NCBI GenBank assembly: GCA_020310875.1
Contig: CM035416.1
Location: 81,263,225-81,327,224 of the forward strand
Source of the DNA: Ceratopteris richardii
Lineage: Eukaryota > Streptophyta > Polypodiopsida > Polypodiales > Pteridaceae
DNA: 64,000 nucleotides
Reading direction: 5' to 3'
Shown here: positions 63,519 through 64,000 of the stretch, one piece after another
How positions within the stretch are numbered: position 1 is the stretch's first letter
Layout: every line of letters begins with the position of its first letter
The notes under the pieces: generated by a model
What the model was told of the DNA's origin: nothing
The model's database searches: none
The model's input: only the letters and a program-made list of their open reading frames with translations
Translations under genes and position numbers: made by a program

Positions 63519-64000
63519 ATGGCGACTTCTGAACGGTATGCGGTCCTGTTGGTGCATAGTTCTCACTTGAACTGGGCGACACTTAGTGACCTTCTACAAG
63601 TACGCCATTTGTCTTTCACAGGTTTGATCCTGTCTTCAATCTCATCTTTCTAACCTCCTTGGTGGACCTACGATATAAACTGTGGCACGCTGTTTGGCCA
63701 GAGAAACGAGGGCATATGGGCCATGGCGACTGCTGATACACCATTCTCACTAATATTCGACGACAAGAATGACCACGCACACGCATGTCACCTTGTCTCT
63801 GACACCGATCTTGTGCTCTCTTCTCTCTGACCCCTCTAACACACTCTCCGTCCTTCCATGGGCGGACCTACCATATGATCTTCGCACGCCATCCGATCCA
63901 CAGCTCGCTGCAAAGCGGATATCAACTGCCTTATATTTCCTCGCTATAAACAACAACGCACTACAACAACTTCACTATTTGTAAAGCTGCTGAAACGTAC
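63519..64000 (+). CDS. Possible first exon(s) of a host gene, cut by the window end
   Basis: ATG at 63519 in a strong context starts MATSER and meets a potential splice donor (GAACG|GTATGC, 63536). A potential acceptor (TTTCACAG, 63614-63621) restores frame to FDPVFNLIFLTSLVDLRYKL, ending at a TGA near 63732. A second ATG at 63723 (MATADTPFSLIFDDKNDHAH) reads 36 codons. A third frame (63820-63984) gives DPQLAAKRISTALYFLAINN. The exon structure is a guess; the amino-acid composition is more gene-like than elsewhere. The family is not recognised. Confidence 0.35.

Noticed and set aside
63208..63582. A 124-codon minus-strand frame over the GA tract
   Set aside because: Its composition is driven by the (AG)n tract and it is antisense to the better supported ATG context. 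No motif is recognised.
1..64000. Endogenous pararetrovirus or other viral integration
   Set aside because: Every RT seen is followed or preceded by integrase or LTR features of Copia or Gypsy; no movement-protein or caulimovirid gene order was seen.
1..64000. A new defence, toxin-antitoxin or metabolic gene cluster
   Set aside because: No co-directional set of non-transposon genes exists in the window; all long frames are retroelement or transposase derived, apart from the uncertain right edge.

Overview
The window reads as nuclear DNA of a seed plant with a large, repeat-packed genome. Almost everything recognisable is plant LTR retrotransposon, both Ty1/Copia and Ty3/Gypsy, with one CACTA (En/Spm) transposase relic and one short LINE tail. 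A gymnosperm-like genome is my guess from the age and depth of nesting; the sequence does not prove it. There is no prokaryotic gene, operon, CRISPR array, rRNA or true tRNA gene. Nearly every coding region is decayed, with stops, frameshifts and deletions, so most are given as pseudogenes.

Layout. 1-4619: Gypsy-1, minus strand, cut by the window edge, inserted in the gag zinc-knuckle region of a Copia-D copy. 4620-14600: that Copia-D copy, plus strand, split by complete Copia-C1 (7043-13058, minus, perfect 5-bp target duplication) and by an LTR/SINE-like insertion (13409 to about 14115). 14604-20875: a Tat-type Gypsy element, minus, with a second RNase H domain, a solo LTR in its reverse transcriptase gene and a partial LTR carrying short tandem repeats. 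20880-21660: a minisatellite with telomere-like TTTAGGG-type cores. 21690-23550: CACTA transposase remnant. 23700-25560: minus-strand Copia scraps.

26890-39090 is a four-level nest: Copia-A (plus) holds Copia-B (27754-38930, minus), which holds Copia-C2 (28496-33961, minus), which holds a solo LTR (30281-31525). 39091-50220 is a plus-strand mosaic: a Copia-D copy with LTR and primer-binding site, joined without LTR boundaries to pieces of Copia-C, Copia-B, another Copia pol and Copia-A. 49840-50925 carries a duplication of about 300 bp around a Copia-D LTR fragment.

50926-63061 is a third Copia-D copy, split by a 9.2-kb Gypsy element (51758-61002, target duplication GTGGG) and by a 5'-truncated LINE (about 62598-63039). 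The Gypsy element has a non-pol coding stretch between integrase and its left LTR, and a primer-site-like motif on the side opposite to that expected from its genes.

63062-64000 is the only part that looks like low-copy host sequence: higher GC, a G-box, an (AG)10 tract in a possible 5' leader, and short reading frames that could be first exons.

How the parts work together: when active, each LTR element would have used its gag particle protein, protease, integrase and reverse transcriptase/RNase H to copy itself through RNA. Now they form a fossil record in which boundaries and target duplications give the order of insertion. No new defence or metabolic system was found; the most unusual items are listed as findings.
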